NCBI RefSeq assembly: GCF_001311175.1
Contig: NZ_BBAI01000027.1
Span: forward strand, 1 to 32,408
Direction of reading: 5' to 3'
Length of the DNA: 32,408 bases
DNA from: Lacticaseibacillus pantheris DSM 15945 = JCM 12539 = NBRC 106106
Lineage (GTDB): Bacteria > Bacillota > Bacilli > Lactobacillales > Lactobacillaceae
Below the pieces are notes generated by a model. It was not told the origin of the DNA. It made no database searches and saw only the letters and a program-made list of their open reading frames with translations. Below, piece by piece: positions 18,136-27,152 of the stretch. Numbering within the stretch: the first letter of the stretch is position 1; every line of letters begins with the position of its first letter. The translations under genes were made by a program, and so were the position numbers.

Positions 18136-18989
18136 TTATTGGCGGAGACAAAGAGGCGGTGATCGCCAACATCCAGGAGCGGGTGCGCGCCGGTGAGTTC
18201 AATGCCAAAGTCGAGGTCGGCGATCCCCAGATGACCGTGGCGGCCCAGGCGGCCATCGCTGAACGGGCGTTGGCTCGCCACGACCGATTGGACTACCATG
18301 TGAACAACTTGATGGCGCGCGGGGCCATGAACGTAGCGGCGCGGGTAGTGAATCGCCATACGCGGTATACGGGGATGGACCACCTGCGGCAGTTGCGGGG
18401 TGGCGCCATTATTACTAGCAATCACTTTAACCCGCTGGAAAACTTGATTGAGCGACGTTTGGTGCAGAAGACTTTGCACCGGCGGATGTTCATCGTGAGT
18501 CAGGCCACCAACCTGGACTTTGACGGCGGGCTAGGGTTCCTAATGAATTACGCGGACACAATTCCGATTAGTCCCAGCACGAGCTACATGGCGCGGACAT
18601 TTCCTGACGCGTTGGCGCGCGTGATGGCGGCTAATCAGCTGGTTTTGATGTATTCAGAACAGGAGATGTGGTTCAATTACCGCAAGCCGCGACCGGTGAA
18701 GCGGGGTGCGTACTACTACGCGGCACGGCTAGGGGTGCCGATTGTATCGTGCTTCGTGGAAATTCAGGATACTGGCAAAGTGGATAACGCGGAGTTCAAC
18801 CAGGTGCGGTACGTTGAACACGTGCTGCCGCTGATCTATCCGGATCCACGTTTGGATGCGCGGGCGAATAGCGAGCACATGATGGCTGTGGACTACCAAC
18901 AAAAGGTTGCGGCGTACGAGCAAGCATACGGGGGACCACTAACATACGACTTCACGCCCGACGACATCGCCGGATGGCGTCAACACTAG
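18132..18989 (+). CDS. Second PlsC-like acyltransferase, divergent
   Basis: 285 residues with an N-terminal helical region of about 80 residues before the acyltransferase core. The core reads GAIITSNHFNPLEN (catalytic His98), MFIVSQATNLDF, and LVLMYSEQEMWFNYRKPRPVKRGAYYYAARLGVPIVSCFVEI. In the HX4D motif the fourth-residue-plus-one is Glu103, not Asp. The FPEG block is replaced by YSEQEMW. It is clearly different from the acyltransferase at the start of the operon, to which it forms a bookend. Translation is coupled to GT8 (4-base overlap). Acyl acceptor unknown. The frame is intact. Confidence 0.85.
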   Translation: MIIGGDKEAVIANIQERVRAGEFNAKVEVGDPQMTVAAQAAIAERALARHDRLDYHVNNLMARGAMNVAARVVNRHTRYTGMDHLRQLRGGAIITSNHFNPLENLIERRLVQKTLHRRMFIVSQATNLDFDGGLGFLMNYADTIPISPSTSYMARTFPDALARVMAANQLVLMYSEQEMWFNYRKPRPVKRGAYYYAARLGVPIVSCFVEIQDTGKVDNAEFNQVRYVEHVLPLIYPDPRLDARANSEHMMAVDYQQKVAAYEQAYGGPLTYDFTPDDIAGWRQH

Positions 18990-19022
18990 GCTCTGCTCAC
19001 AATTGTGGGCGGAGCTTTTTTT
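18990..19022 (+). terminator. Intrinsic terminator of the acyltransferase / GT8 operon
   Basis: GCTCTGCTCACA (18990-19001) pairs with TGTGGGCGGAGC (19004-19015) with wobbles and a very tight loop, followed by seven T. Confidence 0.82.
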
Positions 19023-19430
19023 GTGGTTTTGTGCTGGCAAGCCAATGTTGTGGTGATAAATGTGTATCTAGGTGCGATGATTCTAGTCCAGTATATTGTT
19101 ACCGTTATGGGGCTACGCAGTTATTTTTCACACCCGTGGCGACTGACACAAGTTGGGTAGTTAAAATAATCTGAATGGTGTGTTCCATGGTGTTCACACA
19201 GGCTAATTGCTTGACATTAATCACTTTCAACTAATTGACATTCTAATTTGGCCACGAAAGTTGATGGGTAATTCACGATTTACTACTTGGTAAACACAAT
19301 CTGCCCAGATTACATGTCTTTGAGTGCTCACGAGTTCAATAAGAACACATGGGTAACCACTATCGTCGCCATACAGGACGATGTTAAACGTTCAATTTAT
19401 ATATTTCAGTGTGCGCAGTATCGGGAACGG
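19023..19430. other. Gene-free stretch, 400 bases
   Basis: AT-richer than its surroundings. It holds two TTGACATT octamers (about 19212 and 19236) that look like -35 boxes, but neither has a credible -10 at 16-18 bases. No ribosome site, RNA gene or protein is supported. Confidence 0.5.
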
Positions 19431-19622
19431 GCGGATGGCGTTTGGTGCGGAGGCGTCATGTCCGGAGATGCGGTTAATACAGTAGTGAGAGGCTGCATCG
19501 GTCGTTGGTGAGTGGATTACCGCGGAGCGCCCACGGAAGCCGCAACTCACCAACCCGACCAACGCGGCCGCCAACCACTCACGTTGCAGGACCCGGAAGC
19601 CGCACCCCCGAACACCATCCGC
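19431..19622 (+). repeat. Family A element, copy 3: nested inverted repeats around the core
   Basis: Outer arms: GCGGATGGCGTTTGGTGCGG (19431-19450) against 19600-19622. Inner arms: GGCTGCATCGGTCGTTGGTG and AG (19491-19512) against 19546-19569, whose complement resembles the terminal repeat of copy 2. The core at 19513-19545 lies exactly in the loop. It sits upstream of the GH65 gene. No coding potential. Confidence 0.8.
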
Positions 19623-19734
19623 ACGCTCAATACTCGCTGTATTTGATTATCGTTTCAAACAGCACTAACGTATAGTTAGACGGTTAATCATTTTAGATAC
19701 TGACTGAAAAGCCATATTGTTAAGGGGGAATTAT

Positions 19735-22456
19735 ATGGTACCCATAGCGGTAAAAGTAGATGATGATAGCCTAGAAATCAACTATCAGGACGACGACGCC
19801 CAACACACGCGTCGTCGAACCACGATTAAGTACAATCCGGAACAGACGATTGGTGCCAACCTCGAAAACATGCGTGTCAGGATGGCCGGCTTTCGCTTTG
19901 ACGTCGTCATCGTGGATAACCCGCTCAGCTATCCCTTCACGGATACGGTGGTAGGCCTCAACCACCGGCGAATTGATATCGGTTTGGCCCTCATGAACAT
20001 GTTCAACGTGCCCGTTGTGGCGCGGCCGACGGTACGTCAGCGGGGGCTGGCCGCCGCCGTCGCGGACAAAGTTGCGTATGCCAGCTGGCACCTGGACTAT
20101 TACGGCGAGTATTCCGGTAAACGTAACTATGGTCAGGAAGCCATGCTGACGGTTGGCAACGGCTACTTTGGGTTGCGCGGTGCCTACGTCGAAGCAGTCG
20201 CCGATGCCGATAACTATCCTGGCCTGTACGTTGCGGGGGTGTATAACCAGAACACCACTAACATTAATGGTCGCAATGTCGTCAACGAGGATCTCGTTAA
20301 CTTGCCCAACGCGCAGTACCTGTCCTTCGGCGTGGATCATGGGAACCTATTCAAAATACGACCGAGCGATATCCGTGACGTGTACCGGAGCCTGGATCTA
20401 CGGACGGGACAGCTGCGGACCAGCATGCTGTTGAACCTGGCGACGGGCCACCAACTGGCCGTGACGGCAACCAAAATCGCAGATATGCACCATTACCACC
20501 GCTTCGCCATCCGCTACGAGGTCACACCCATCAACTTCGACGGCTCATTGCAAATCCACTCTGCCATTGACGGGCAGGTGACCAACGGAAACGTTGACCG
20601 CTACAACCAGTTTGATCAACGGCACGTGGTGGTCGACGCTACTGAAACTGACGCTACAGACGCCTGGTTAACCGGACACACGCGGCATTCTAACGTTCAC
20701 TTTGCAATTGGGAGTCGGTTAAGCAGTCCAGATCGAGTGCTCAGCAATGCGGTTAATGGGACGCATACCACCAACGCGGCGCGGCAGACCGTCAATTTGG
20801 CGGTTCGTGCGGGCCATACGTACACCGTAGATAAGCTCGTGGCCGTTGTGACTGATCACGACGGCGAGCGAGCCGATATGGCATTAACCGACCGCGTGCG
20901 GGCCGAGCTACAGCAGGGCAGCTTTGAGGACTCGACCGCGGCTACCCAGAACTACTTTGATGACGTTTGGCGGCGGACCGATATCACCGTCACTGGCGAT
21001 ATCACTAGCCAAAAATTGTTACGGGTGAATACGTTCCACATGTTGGTTGCCGGTGCGGCGCTGGGTGCAGGCCACTTGGATGCCTCCACCGGCGCTCGAG
21101 GACTACATGGCGAGGCGTATCGGGGCCACGTGTTCTGGGACGAAATGTTCTGTTTCCCGTTTTACGTTGAGCATTACCCGGCGATTGCCAAGGCAATGAT
21201 TATGTATCGTTACCGGCGTCTAGGAGCCGCGCGAAAGTACGCTCAATCGGCAGGACAAAGTGGCGCGATGTTCCCGTGGCAATCCGCTATGTATGGGGAC
21301 GAGCAGGCACAGTCGGTGCACCTGAACCCATTGACCAACCAGTGGGATCCAGATAACAGTCGGCGTCAACGTCATGTATCGCTGTCCGTGGCCTACGAGG
21401 TATGGTTGTACGACCACGCTACTGGTGATCACGACCTCATGAACCGTTACGGCTTGGATATACTGCTGTCGGTGGTACGTTTCTGGTTAAGTCTAACTAC
21501 CAAGAATTCAACGACTGGCCGTTATGATATCAACGGTGTAATGGGCCCCGATGAATTCCATGAGGAGTATCCCAATAGCAAGCGTGGTGGGTTAAGCAAT
21601 AACGCCTACACCAACATCATGGTGGCATGGCTATTCAAAGTGGTTGCGAACCTACTGCAAACGTTGCCTGATAGTACCGTTAAAGCAGCTAGTGCCGTGC
21701 GGGGTGGTCCAGCGAGGCTACCCAACAGTTAGACCAGGTGCGGACGCATTTACAGTTGGACATTAATGATGATGGTATTATCGGGCAGTTTCAGGGCTAC
21801 TTTGATTTACCACGACTCGATTTTGACCACTACCGTCAGCGTTACGGTGATATTGCCCGACTCGACCGCATTTTGAAGTCTGAGGGTAAAACACCGGACG
21901 CGTACCAAGTGGCTAAACAGGCGGATGCCTGATGGCTTATTACGTTCTTAATCGGGATGAAGTGGAGTCTCTAATTACCGCGATGGGCTACCGGCTGCCA
22001 GCACACTACTTCACGCACAACTTACAGTACTATCTGGACCGGACGACGCATGGTTCCACCTTATCGCGTATTGTGTACGCCGCTTTGAACCAGCAGGATG
22101 GTAACTACGATCAGTCATGGCAGCTTTTCCGTGAGGCCTTATTCTCTGACTATTACGATATTCAGGGTGGGACAACCGCGGAGGGTATCCATCTGGGTGT
22201 CATGGGCGCCACGTTACACGTCGCGACGAGTATTTATGGTGGTGTGAACGTGTTGGGCGACCAGGTAGTAGTTAATCCACACTTACCGCGGCAATGGCAC
22301 CGGCTAAACTTTTCGATAAAGGTTCGCGGGGTACAGCTGCGGTTTATGATTAGTCGCCACACGGTGCGGCTAACGGCTGATCACGCAACTCGTTTGATGG
22401 TCGCTGGACAGCAAATACAATTGGTAGCTAACCAACAGCAAGAGATCCGGTACTAA
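19735..22456 (+). CDS. GH65 disaccharide phosphorylase with N-terminal extension (two frame breaks)
   Basis: Phosphorolytic glycosidase releasing beta-glucose-1-phosphate, used by the neighbouring beta-phosphoglucomutase. GH65 features: EAMLTVGNGYFGLRGAYVEA, GLHGEAYRGHVFWDEMFCFP, QSGAMFPWQSAMYGDEQAQS, VMGPDEFHEEYPNSKRGG with predicted catalytic Glu607, and late GGTTAEGIHLGVMG. The ATG at 19735 follows AAGGGGGAA (19722-19730). About 110 residues precede the first GH65 motif. One base is missing near 21690-21705 and another at about 21910-21932 (GCGGATGCCTGATGG). Corrected length is about 908 residues, longer than the usual 750-800. Substrate (maltose, trehalose, trehalose-6-phosphate, kojibiose) cannot be told by eye. 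Confidence 0.9.
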
Positions 22457-22515
22457 GCCAAGTCGGATAATCGTGATTTGCAGGTTGACCTAGGCTGAGA
22501 GAGGAGCAGGAGACG

Positions 22516-23211
22516 ATGAAAGCTAATTTTGAAGATATTCAAGGATTTATCTTTGACCTGGACGGAGTCATTACCGATACGGCACGCTTACACACGAAGG
22601 CATGGCGTCAGGTGGCCGACCAGGTGGGCACCCCGTGGTCGCAAAGGCTGCAGGATAGTCTGAAGGGTATTAGCCGCATGGAGTCACTGGAGTTGATCCT
22701 GAGGGCTGGCGGTCTGGCGCACACTTATAGCGATGAGCAGAAAGAGAAACTAGCTACCGCGAAGAATACTGAGTACTTGCGGTTGGTAGCCACCTTAACG
22801 CCAGCCGATATTTTACCGGGCGTGCAGTCCCTTCTTGATGATTTGGATGCCCACGGTTACAAAATGGCCATTGCATCGGCCTCCAGCAACGCGCCGATCG
22901 TGCTCCACCACTTGGGCTTGACGCATTACTTTCCGGAGGTGGTGGATCCACGTACGCTACATCACGGGAAGCCGGACCCGGAAATCTTTTTGCGGGCGGC
23001 CGAGCTAATCAAAGTTGCTCCAGCGCACTGCGTTGGCGTCGAGGATGCGGCAGCCGGTGTTGCGGGCATCGTCGCTGCGGGGGAAACCGCGATTGGGATT
23101 GGTGATGCAACCGTGTTGCGGGCCGCCGACATCAACTTTGCGGATACCAGTCAGATGACCTTGGTCAATATCCGTGCGGCTATGCGCACGCCCAGTGTCG
23201 CACTCAGTTAA
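22516..23211 (+). CDS. pgmB: Beta-phosphoglucomutase
   Basis: HAD-superfamily enzyme that turns beta-glucose-1-phosphate into glucose-6-phosphate, linking GH65 phosphorolysis to glycolysis. Motifs in order: FDLDGVITDTA with the nucleophile and general-acid Asp pair, SLKGISRMESL (cap-domain loop typical of beta-PGM), IASASSNAP, GKPDPEIFLRAA and GVEDAAAGV. Length 231 residues, intact. It begins 59 bases after the GH65 stop behind AGGAGACG, so the two form an operon. Confidence 0.95.
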   Translation: MKANFEDIQGFIFDLDGVITDTARLHTKAWRQVADQVGTPWSQRLQDSLKGISRMESLELILRAGGLAHTYSDEQKEKLATAKNTEYLRLVATLTPADILPGVQSLLDDLDAHGYKMAIASASSNAPIVLHHLGLTHYFPEVVDPRTLHHGKPDPEIFLRAAELIKVAPAHCVGVEDAAAGVAGIVAAGETAIGIGDATVLRAADINFADTSQMTLVNIRAAMRTPSVALS

Positions 23212-23254
23212 AATGACGAACGGTCGGCCGTTAATGGCCAGCATGCGTCCGTTA

Positions 23255-23305
23255 ACGCACGTAGTAATAGTTCAGAAATTGGGCTACTACTACGTGTGTT
23301 TATTT
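23255..23305 (+). terminator. Probable terminator of the GH65 / pgmB operon
   Basis: A 16-base stem (23255-23270 with 23284-23299; one mismatch, one G-T) and a 13-base loop are followed by a weak T-rich tail (GTTTATTTGC). Confidence 0.5.
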
Positions 23306-23426
23306 GCATAATGATGCATTACCGGAGTGCTTTTAGGCCCAAAACTGGTGTGGGTAAGTGGTAAATGGTGGCCGTTTACGTGAAAAAGTATTTATTTTAG
23401 GCCGTGCGGGTAGTATGCTAACATAG

Positions 23427-23477
23427 TTCGTATAAAAATTATCGTATCATTCGTATCAGCGATAACTAAAATGATAC
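23427..23477. promoter_or_regulatory. Repeated TCGTAT boxes and inverted repeat upstream of the first EAL gene
   Basis: TTCGTAT (23427-23433), ATCGTAT (23441-23447) and TTCGTAT (23450-23456) are followed by an 8-base inverted repeat, GTATCATT (23444-23451) with AATGATAC (23470-23477). This is a plausible multi-site regulator region about 50-100 bases before the start. No regulator is identifiable. Confidence 0.4.
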
Positions 23478-23528
23478 TAATGACAGCAAAATCAATGCGC
23501 CACGGCGCACACGGATCGAGGTCTGGAA

Positions 23529-24216
23529 ATGATTAGGTTTTGGGGACAGCCAAAATTTAGCGTACCGACGGGTAAATTGGCGGGTTATGAACTATTTTTG
23601 CGTGAACGACCAACGCGGGAAGCGAATGGCATCTTCCCGCCGACTTTGGCGCGTTTGCCGTCCGTGACTTTGATGAACTGCTACGGGCCACGTTGCTACG
23701 CTCCCCCAGGATTTACAGTTGGTGTCCTTGAACCTTGATCAAGAGCAGTTTGTTGACCCCGATTATGTTGCTCAACTCGGACGTTGGCATCAATCTGGCG
23801 GGCCACAACTCATTATTGAACTAACGGAACGAATGGGTGTGGGTGCCAATCAGGTCACACCAGTCCGTCTGGTTGAGGCGGCGAGGATATACCAGGAAGC
23901 GGGGCTACGCGTCTGTGTCGACGACGTGGGCACCGGGGCTAACCAACCGGAACTGGTGGACGTGCTGGACCCAGTGGTCACGGAGTACAAGTATGCACTG
24001 CAAAACGTGCGTGGAACGGTGAACGTGGGAGTAATCCGCGCGCAGGTGGCGTACTGGTCGCAGCGTGCGCACCGACAGCACCATCAGTTTGCGCTGGAAG
24101 GGTGCGAGGGTGTGGCGGACTTAACGCTCATCCACGATTTCGCACCCGACCTTGTGCAAGGCTATTTCTTTGGACGACCACACCCGCTGACCATTGCGGC
24201 CGACTTGTCCATTTAG
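23529..24216 (+). CDS. EAL-domain protein, first copy (two frame breaks)
   Basis: Stand-alone EAL domain, about 229 residues; the family hydrolyses cyclic di-GMP or, when degenerate, serves as a sensor. Residues at the usual active sites: Glu in GYELFLRE, Asn in VSLNLDQ, Glu in IIELTERMG, the Asp pair in VCVDDVGTG, Lys in EYKYALQ, Glu in LEGCEG and Gln in VQGYFFGRP. ATG 23529 follows GAGGT (23518-23522). The frame slips by -1 near 23622-23632 (AATGGCATC, where an NGWHLP-like stretch is expected) and again in a C5 run at 23703-23707, each as one lost base. The middle then reads PADFGAFAVRDFDELLRATL. No GGDEF or other domain is attached. Confidence 0.82.
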
Positions 24217-24228
24217 GTTGGTGGTTCT

Positions 24229-24555
24229 GGCCGGCGCGGGTGCCGTGGGGTACTGCGACTTTGTGGACCACTCCACGGTGCACGCTGCAGGTGGCTGGTC
24301 GTACTGGCGTAGTGGTGGAGGTTGAGCGGTTGGTCCCCGCGACCGGTGCTGTGAACCTCACGCTCACGCCCGTGCCGGGCTACCGCGAATTGCCGTAGCC
24401 CGAGCAAACCCCGCTCGGGCTAGCCAATTTGATTCTGTAATTCATAACTGCCAGTACGTGCTAACGCACTACTGGCAATAATTCAAACAGAACTACGGGT
24501 ATACAGCCGTCGCGGGGACCGGCCGCTCAACCTCCACCACCACGCCAGTACGACC
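24229..24555. repeat. Structured inverted-repeat element between the EAL genes (family A, copy 5, degenerate)
   Basis: Arms of about 53-56 bases at 24297-24352 and 24503-24555 are reverse complements at roughly nine in ten. The 150-base interior holds two independent hairpins: TAGCCCGAGC/GCTCGGGCTA (24396-24422) and TGCCAGTA.GTGC/GCAC.TACTGGCA (24449-24477). A diverged core (GCAGTACCCCACGG on the minus strand) lies at about 24236-24259. The first hairpin could end transcription of the upstream EAL gene, though its T-tail is poor. Confidence 0.7.
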
Positions 24556-24749
24556 AACGGCAGATGTTCACCGTTTCGTGTCCAGTCATCTACGCACTCC
24601 AACGGCCATAACCAACATTGCGGATAATTTTATGAACGATTCGATCAACTACTGGCCCAAATAATGGTCTATCTCAAAATTAGCGTGGCCGAATGCACGA
24701 TTTCTGAATTAATGCATCTTAAATTAGGGACCACATACTATCGGGAACC

Positions 24750-24804
24750 CGCGGATGGTCTTTGGGGCGCAGCACGTAAGCCGCAGTCCCAAAGACCATC
24801 CGCG
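24750..24804 (+). repeat. Family A element, copy 4: 17-bp perfect hairpin with core in the loop
   Basis: CGCGGATGGTCTTTGGG (24750-24766) and its exact complement (24788-24804) enclose a 21-base loop carrying the end of the family core (CACGTAAGCCGCA). The arm sequence differs from copies 2 and 3 yet remains fully paired. Bases 24556-24749 and 24805-24950 hold nothing recognisable. Confidence 0.8.
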
Positions 24805-24966
24805 TGTTCGCACCCACCCAACCGTTGTTACTGTTGAGTGAGCCTGATGGATAACATTAGGTATTAACCATCACTTTGGGTTAGAATTGGTTACGAGTAG
24901 GTGACGCCCGCTGCGGTTGCGGGGCAATTGAACGGGCAGCATCTAACCAGTGAATGGAGAATGCCC

Positions 24967-25650
24967 ATGTACCGCTACTTTATCCAACCACAGCTTGATA
25001 AAATCAACCACACGCTGATTGGCTATGAGCTGTTAATGAAGCAATACGTGCACGATGGTTGGCGGCCACCGCGCTCTTTTGCGTCCATCCCCGCGCACAC
25101 CATCGCGGAGGTGCTGGTGGAGACGACGGCAAAGTTGGCGTTGAAAATCGGGTCCGTGTCCGTGAACCTTAACCGGACCCAGTTACTGAATCCAGAAATC
25201 AATCGCTCATTGATACAAGCACAAAACTTTTTGCGTCCCCTGCGTCTCAACGTCGAACTGACGGAGGAGAAGGAGGATGCCCCCGTGACCATGGCACAAA
25301 TGCGACCCATGCTTGAGGCGTACGTTGAACGGGGAATGCAGGTTTGCCTCGACGATGTGGGCAGCGGTGAAAACCAGCTGGATCACGTACGGCAGTTGGT
25401 GCCGTACGCGAGCGAAATTAAGTTTGCCCTCCAAAACTTTGATGGTGGGTTGGACGACCCGGACATGCGTGCGCGGGTGGTGTTTTGGCGCGACTTTGCG
25501 CGTGCGCGGGGCCTACGGTTTATTCTCGAAGGTGTCGAGGATGCCCGTGACGATGCCATCGTCGATGAATTAGGGGTGAATTTGCGTCAGGGTTACTTCT
25601 ACGGTAAGCCGCGGCTACTGAAGCTCGATGCCGGTGATCCCGAGCAGTAA
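24967..25650 (+). CDS. EAL-domain protein, second copy
   Basis: Stand-alone EAL domain of 227 residues, intact. Active-site positions resemble the first copy: Glu in IGYELLMKQ, Asn in VSVNLNRTQ, Glu in NVELTEEKE, Asp pair in VCLDDVGSG, Lys in EIKFALQ, Glu in LEGVED and Gln in RQGYFYGKP. The first motif is ELL, not EAL, but the metal-binding Glu is kept. The ATG at 24967 lies seven bases after GGAG (24956-24959), better than ATG 24961 or the distant GTG 24901. It is followed 25 bases later by the NADH oxidase gene, so the two may be co-transcribed. Confidence 0.85.
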   Translation: MYRYFIQPQLDKINHTLIGYELLMKQYVHDGWRPPRSFASIPAHTIAEVLVETTAKLALKIGSVSVNLNRTQLLNPEINRSLIQAQNFLRPLRLNVELTEEKEDAPVTMAQMRPMLEAYVERGMQVCLDDVGSGENQLDHVRQLVPYASEIKFALQNFDGGLDDPDMRARVVFWRDFARARGLRFILEGVEDARDDAIVDELGVNLRQGYFYGKPRLLKLDAGDPEQ

Positions 25651-25675
25651 ATATTATTTTGCGGAGGAATTTATA

Positions 25676-27025
25676 ATGAAAGTTGTGATTGTGGGTTGCA
25701 CCCATGCGGGTGTGGCGGCGGCTAAGGCTATCCGGCACGATCATCCCGAGGCGGAGGTCTTAATCTACGAGCGTGACGATAACGTGTCGTTCCTTTCCTG
25801 TGGCATTGCATTGTATCTGGGTGGGGAGGTGTCGCGCCTAGAGGACATGTTCTACGAGACCCCGGAGCATTTGCGGGAACTGGGCGTGCACGTCCGCGAT
25901 CAGCATGACGTGCTCCGCATTGATAGTGAGCAACACACACTGACGGTGCAAAACCTGCGCACGGCGGAGGTGTTCACCGATACGTACGACAAGCTCATCA
26001 TGACGACCGGCTCCAACGTGGTGGTCCCGCCAGTGCTGGGGGTGGACGACGCGCGCGTGCTGATGTGCAAAGACGCACGGCAGGCCGAGGCCATCTTTGC
26101 CTCCGCGCAGAACCACCACCACGTTTTCATCGTTGGTGGTGGGTACGTCGGGGTCGAATTGGCCGAAGCGTACGCCAACACGGATCACCAGGTTACGCTG
26201 CTGCAGGGCCACGACCAACTTTTGAATAATTACGTTGACCAGGAGCTGTCCGCGCGGGTGGCTGATGACCTCCGTGCACACGGGGTGGACGTGCAACTGG
26301 AGACCCGGGTGCAGGACTTTGAGTCTGACGACGACCATGATCAGGTGCTGATTCATACCAACAAGGCTGATTACCAGGCGGGATTGGTGATTGTCTGCGC
26401 CGGCTTTGTGCCCAATACGGATTTGCTGCGGGGACAGGTTGAGTTGGATCGCCACGGGGCAATTGTTACCGACGATTGGTTGGGAACGTCCGACCCGGAT
26501 ATTCTGGCCGCTGGGGATGCGTGCGCCGTGCGGTTTAACCCGACTGGCCGTTTGGCGTACATTCCGTTGGCGACGAACGCTGAACGGCAGGGACACATTG
26601 CCGGGCGGAATGTTGCGAGCCACGTGCAACGGTACCCGGGAACGCAGGGAACGACGGCGCTCCGATTGTTTAAGAGCACGTTGGCAACGAGCGGCCTGAC
26701 GCAAAGGGCGGCCAAAAGAGATGGTATCGCTGTGCGCGCGGTTATTTATCGCGCGAACTACCGGCCTGACTTCATGACGCCAAACGCGGAGATTACCATC
26801 AAGTTGGTGTATGGTGCGGCGGACCGGCGGGTTTTGGGAGCGCAAATATACTGCGCGCACGACATCAGCCAGACGGCGAATATGTTCTCACTCGCCATCC
26901 AGAACCAGAACACCATTGATGACTTGGCGTACGTGGATACGCTGTTTAACCCGCATTTCGACCAGCCGGTGAATTATCTGAACCAGGTGGCATTGTTGGC
27001 GGTAGCGCAGGCAGATGCTGAATAA
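25676..27025 (+). CDS. nox: NADH oxidase (H2O-forming type), FAD/CoA-disulfide-reductase family
   Basis: Cytosolic flavoprotein that reoxidises NADH with O2, sparing heterofermentative or other redox metabolism. 449 residues, intact. N-terminal FAD site VVIVGCTHAGVAAAKA; redox-active Cys42 in SFLSCGIALYLGG; NAD site HVFIVGGGYVGVELAEAYA; second FAD motif DILAAGDACAV; C-terminal dimerisation part with NYLNQVALLA. The ATG at 25676 follows GGAGG (25663-25667). Gene symbol is by family; some relatives make H2O2 or reduce CoA disulfide instead. A family B hairpin lies directly downstream and may act as its transcription end. Confidence 0.92.
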   Translation: MKVVIVGCTHAGVAAAKAIRHDHPEAEVLIYERDDNVSFLSCGIALYLGGEVSRLEDMFYETPEHLRELGVHVRDQHDVLRIDSEQHTLTVQNLRTAEVFTDTYDKLIMTTGSNVVVPPVLGVDDARVLMCKDARQAEAIFASAQNHHHVFIVGGGYVGVELAEAYANTDHQVTLLQGHDQLLNNYVDQELSARVADDLRAHGVDVQLETRVQDFESDDDHDQVLIHTNKADYQAGLVIVCAGFVPNTDLLRGQVELDRHGAIVTDDWLGTSDPDILAAGDACAVRFNPTGRLAYIPLATNAERQGHIAGRNVASHVQRYPGTQGTTALRLFKSTLATSGLTQRAAKRDGIAVRAVIYRANYRPDFMTPNAEITIKLVYGAADRRVLGAQIYCAHDISQTANMFSLAIQNQNTIDDLAYVDTLFNPHFDQPVNYLNQVALLAVAQADAE

Positions 27026-27028
27026 TAA

Positions 27029-27148
27029 GCAGAGAGCGCAGCAGACCGTTTAGAAGACAGAACATAAGGCACTCCAACCGAAAGGCCCGATTTTGGCCTT
27101 TTGGTTGGAGTGCCTTATGTGGCGTCTTCTGGTCTGCGGAGCTCGTTT
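27029..27148 (+). repeat. Family B nested hairpin, copy 1
   Basis: The inner stem of 26 pairs (25 Watson-Crick, one wobble) joins ACATAAGGCACTCCAACC..GGCC to GGCC..GGAGTGCCTTATGT over a short loop. Outer stems AGAAGAC/GTCTTCT and GCAGACC/GGTCTGC close it, with a GTTT bulge on the left arm. A GAGCTCGTTT tail ends the unit. It begins three bases after the nox stop. Confidence 0.85.
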
Positions 27149-27152
27149 AGAA

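Noticed and set aside
19205-19245. Promoter from the two TTGACATT boxes
   Set aside because: Neither has a -10-like sequence at suitable spacing, and no gene begins within 450 bases.
24102-24398. 98-residue frame after the first EAL gene
   Set aside because: It overlaps the true EAL end out of frame and runs into an inverted-repeat arm.
25838-26860. 340-residue open frame on the minus strand opposite nox
   Set aside because: It is a shadow of the high-GC nox gene (His/Arg/Val-rich, no start signals). The 189-residue frame at 19771-20340 opposite GH65 and the 152- and 177-residue frames opposite treC are rejected for the same reason.
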